Source: Halomonas binhaiensis
Lineage (GTDB): Bacteria > Pseudomonadota > Gammaproteobacteria > Pseudomonadales > Halomonadaceae
NCBI RefSeq assembly: GCF_008329985.2
Contig: NZ_CP038437.2
Coordinates: 1,612,001 to 1,676,000, forward strand
Length of the DNA stretch: 64,000 bases
Direction: 5' to 3'
Numbering within the stretch: the stretch's first letter is position 1; each line of letters starts with the position of its first letter. The notes beneath the pieces were generated by a model. The model did not search any database, was not told the origin of the DNA, and saw only the letters and a list, made by a program, of their open reading frames with translations. This document shows, piece after piece, positions 61,963 to 64,000 of the stretch. The position numbers were made by a program, and so were the translations under genes.

Positions 61963-64000
61963 ATAGGTCGGCTAGCCGGGGGTACGGGCTCGCGTTTCCC
62001 TTGGCGCTAGGCTGCATGTTTGGCGGGCTGGCTTTCCATATGGGAGGAAATGCCTGGGAAGCGGCCGGTCCACTGTTGGCGGTCTTGTTGCTGTCAGGTC
62101 TGGCTGGGCGTTGTTGGCCAGCGGTGGTGGTGTGCCTGGCGGCGCTTTGGGTGATGACATCACTGCTGGTTGATAAAGGAGGGGAGCTTGCCGATGGGCT
62201 GTCAGGGCAGCTATTGATTGTCGAAGCTCGGGTACTGTCCAGTGATCTGGATGACCGTGGTACCCAGCGCCTCGTCTTGCAGGTCGAAGACTGTCACCCG
62301 CTAGATCCTTCTTTGCCCTCTTGTACACCATTGCAGCGCATTCGCGTCACCCGCTATGCCGATAACGGTTATTCCGATCGTGGCAAGGCGCCTGCAGATG
62401 ATTTGGAGCAACCTCAAACCGGTGAGCGTTGGCGTCTAGGGGTAAAGCTGTGGCCGCCGTGGGGCATGTCGAATCCCGGTACTTTCGATTACCAAGGCTG
62501 GCTATGGCGAGAAGGGATCCAGGCAACAGGAAAGGTGGTGGACACGCCTGTTGGGTCGCGTCTTGCACTTGCTGGATTCAGCCTGAGGCAGTCGGCTCGT
62601 AATTATCTCTATCGTCAGCCCCTGAACGATCAGGCGAAGCGATGGCTGGCAGCATTGACCTTGGGTGATGGCGATGCGCTTAGCGATGATGACTGGGATC
62701 TGCTTAATGCGACGGGAACAACGCATCTTGTCGTGGTATCCGGCCTGCATGTCGGACTGGTGGCTGTTTTGGTGCTGTGGCTGGCCAAGGGAATGGCGCG
62801 ACTGCTGAGCCCGGGTAACTGGCGCATGCAGATGTGGCCCTGGTGGGTGGCCGGTGCTGCAGCTGCGGGGTTTGTCTGGATGGTGGGCGGTGCTCCCCCT
62901 GCCATGCGCGCGCTAGTGATGACACTGGTGGCAATGTGGGTCGCAGGAGGTCGTCACCATCCTTCTCCCTGGCAGGCGTTGGCTCTGGCCCTGGGGCTGG
63001 TTGTGTTGATTAATCCATTGTCACTCTGGCGGCCAGGATTGTGGCTGTCATTCTCGGCGGTCTCTCTGTTGGTGCTGATTTGGCAGGGGCGGCGTCCACC
63101 TGCTGGCAGGATGGGGCCGGTGAAGGTGCTGTTGCGTACCCAACTGCTGCTGTCTCCCCTGGTGTCAGGCCTGGTGCTGATCAGCTTTGGGCGGCTAGCG
63201 TGGGTGGCTCCGGTCGCCAATCTGTTTGCGGTCCCCGTGGTCAGCATGCTGCTTGTTCCTTTGGGAATGCTTGGCTGGAGTCTCTCCATGCTATGGCCTC
63301 CTATTGGGTTGCTGATCTGGCAGCTTGATGGTGTTGTCATCGATGTTGTCGTTGCTGGGCTGGCATGGTTATCGACCTGGGGAACAGAGTTGTACCCGGA
63401 TCTGTCGTGGCGTGAGTCGTTGGGAATTTCTCTGTGTGCTATGGCACTGATCATGGGGATTCCGGGCATGGCTCCACGCCTACGCTGGGGGATGATGATT
63501 CTGATACTAGCGAGTGGGCCATTCCATGGCAGTGCGGGGCCGCGACGTGGAGAGTTCGACCTGGTGATCTGGGATGTCGGGCAAGGGTTGATGGCCGAAG
63601 TGCGGACGGCACGCCATCGGCTACTGTTTGATACAGGGCCCCGCTCCTATTCAGGATTTGTTCCTGCAACCGGGATATTGCCCCCGGGTGGGCGCTTCGA
63701 CGCCGTCGTGGTCAGTCATGCTGATCTGGATCATAGCGGTGGCGTCGACTGGGTTGCTGCTGAATATCGTGTGTCGCAATGGCTCCATCCTCAGCTTGAG
63801 TGGCCTGAAAGAATGCCAAGAAGTCCTTCTACTACTACATGTGAGAGAGGCAAGGCCTGGCATTGGGACGGGGTCGAGTTTCGCTTTCTATGGCCTCCTT
63901 CAGGGAACGCCCAGCAGACGCTGTCGTCCAATGATCGTTCCTGTGTTCTGGAAGTGACCGCCAATGGACGGCGTATCATCATTCCTGGGGATGCTAGCAA
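61959..64000 (+). CDS. comEC: DNA uptake channel protein ComEC/Rec2 (partial, 5' part)
   Basis: ComEC forms the inner-membrane channel for single-stranded DNA in natural transformation. The frame runs open to the window end (680 codons). It has N-terminal membrane helices, an OB-fold-like soluble part (about 85-190), the competence domain with TGTTHLVVVSGLHVGLVAVL and several helices, then the metallo-beta-lactamase-like domain: DLVIWDVGQGLMAEV and VVVSHADLDHSGGVDWVAAE with the metal ligands. ATG 61959 is coupled to a short leader; an in-frame ATG at 61950 is an alternative. Whether the cell is transformable is not shown. Confidence 0.95.
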   Translation, partial: MNRSASRGYGLAFPLALGCMFGGLAFHMGGNAWEAAGPLLAVLLLSGLAGRCWPAVVVCLAALWVMTSLLVDKGGELADGLSGQLLIVEARVLSSDLDDRGTQRLVLQVEDCHPLDPSLPSCTPLQRIRVTRYADNGYSDRGKAPADDLEQPQTGERWRLGVKLWPPWGMSNPGTFDYQGWLWREGIQATGKVVDTPVGSRLALAGFSLRQSARNYLYRQPLNDQAKRWLAALTLGDGDALSDDDWDLLNATGTTHLVVVSGLHVGLVAVLVLWLAKGMARLLSPGNWRMQMWPWWVAGAAAAGFVWMVGGAPPAMRALVMTLVAMWVAGGRHHPSPWQALALALGLVVLINPLSLWRPGLWLSFSAVSLLVLIWQGRRPPAGRMGPVKVLLRTQLLLSPLVSGLVLISFGRLAWVAPVANLFAVPVVSMLLVPLGMLGWSLSMLWPPIGLLIWQLDGVVIDVVVAGLAWLSTWGTELYPDLSWRESLGISLCAMALIMGIPGMAPRLRWGMMILILASGPFHGSAGPRRGEFDLVIWDVGQGLMAEVRTARHRLLFDTGPRSYSGFVPATGILPPGGRFDAVVVSHADLDHSGGVDWVAAEYRVSQWLHPQLEWPERMPRSPSTTTCERGKAWHWDGVEFRFLWPPSGNAQQTLSSNDRSCVLEVTANGRRIIIPGDAS

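Overview
The window reads as chromosome of a Gram-negative gammaproteobacterium. It carries Mla, Lpt and Lol outer-membrane systems, a meso-diaminopimelate-type MurE, RpoN with PTS-Ntr, SspA/SspB, and a petABC bc1 operon. Gene order (lptCAB-rpoN-hpf-ptsN-rapZ-npr; mla-ibaG-murA-hisGD-algW; zapG/zapE-rplM-rpsI-petABC-sspAB; rsmI-rnpB-dcw-lpxC-dciA-secA-argJ) resembles the Pseudomonas/Oceanospirillales side of the class. Halomonadaceae is my best guess, an inference without a database search. Nearly all of it is vertically inherited core genome; no insertion sequence, prophage, CRISPR array, tRNA or rRNA was seen.

Layout. 1-3.7 kb: tail of an acyl-CoA dehydrogenase, a GNAT/HhH/winged-helix trio, bioA with a BirA-type operator, and a WaaP-like kinase. 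3.9-11.1 kb (minus): nitrogen PTS, rapZ, hpf, rpoN, then LPS transport and Kdo synthesis genes (lptB, lptA, lptC, kdsC, kdsD). 11.4-18.3 kb (plus): mlaFEDCB, ibaG, a broken murA, hisG, hisD. 18.4-28 kb: AlgW/DegS-type protease, Nif3 protein, zapG/zapE, rplM-rpsI, petABC, sspA, sspB. 28-31.2 kb (minus): lpoA-yraN-diaA-dolP with a deletion scar across yraN/diaA. 31.2-49.4 kb (plus): rsmI, rnpB RNA and the division/cell-wall cluster rsmH to ftsZ. 49.6-57 kb: lpxC, dciA, secA, argJ, a Nudix-ThiE fusion. 57-64 kb: agmatine degradation (aguA, aguB), lolC-lolD, a DUF2062 protein and the start of comEC.

The shared theme is envelope construction and division: lipid II synthesis (murA, murC-G, mraY), septum proteins (ftsL, I, W, Q, A, Z, zapE, zapG), LPS precursor and export (kdsC/D, lpxC, lptABC), phospholipid and lipoprotein traffic (mla, lol), and protein export (secA).

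The unusual points are: murA has lost about 100 bp and its reading frame; yraN and diaA are both truncated at one junction; an unrecognised Sec-signal ORF ending in an RxGP motif lies just before secA, and part of it can pair with the secA ribosome binding site; a 40-codon ORF is coupled on both sides between ftsW and murG; rplM has a better ribosome site 24 codons upstream of its usual start; a 9-codon leader overlaps comEC; three intergenic regions carry short three-copy repeats; and a 200-bp A/T-rich promoter-like insert separates ftsQ from ftsA.
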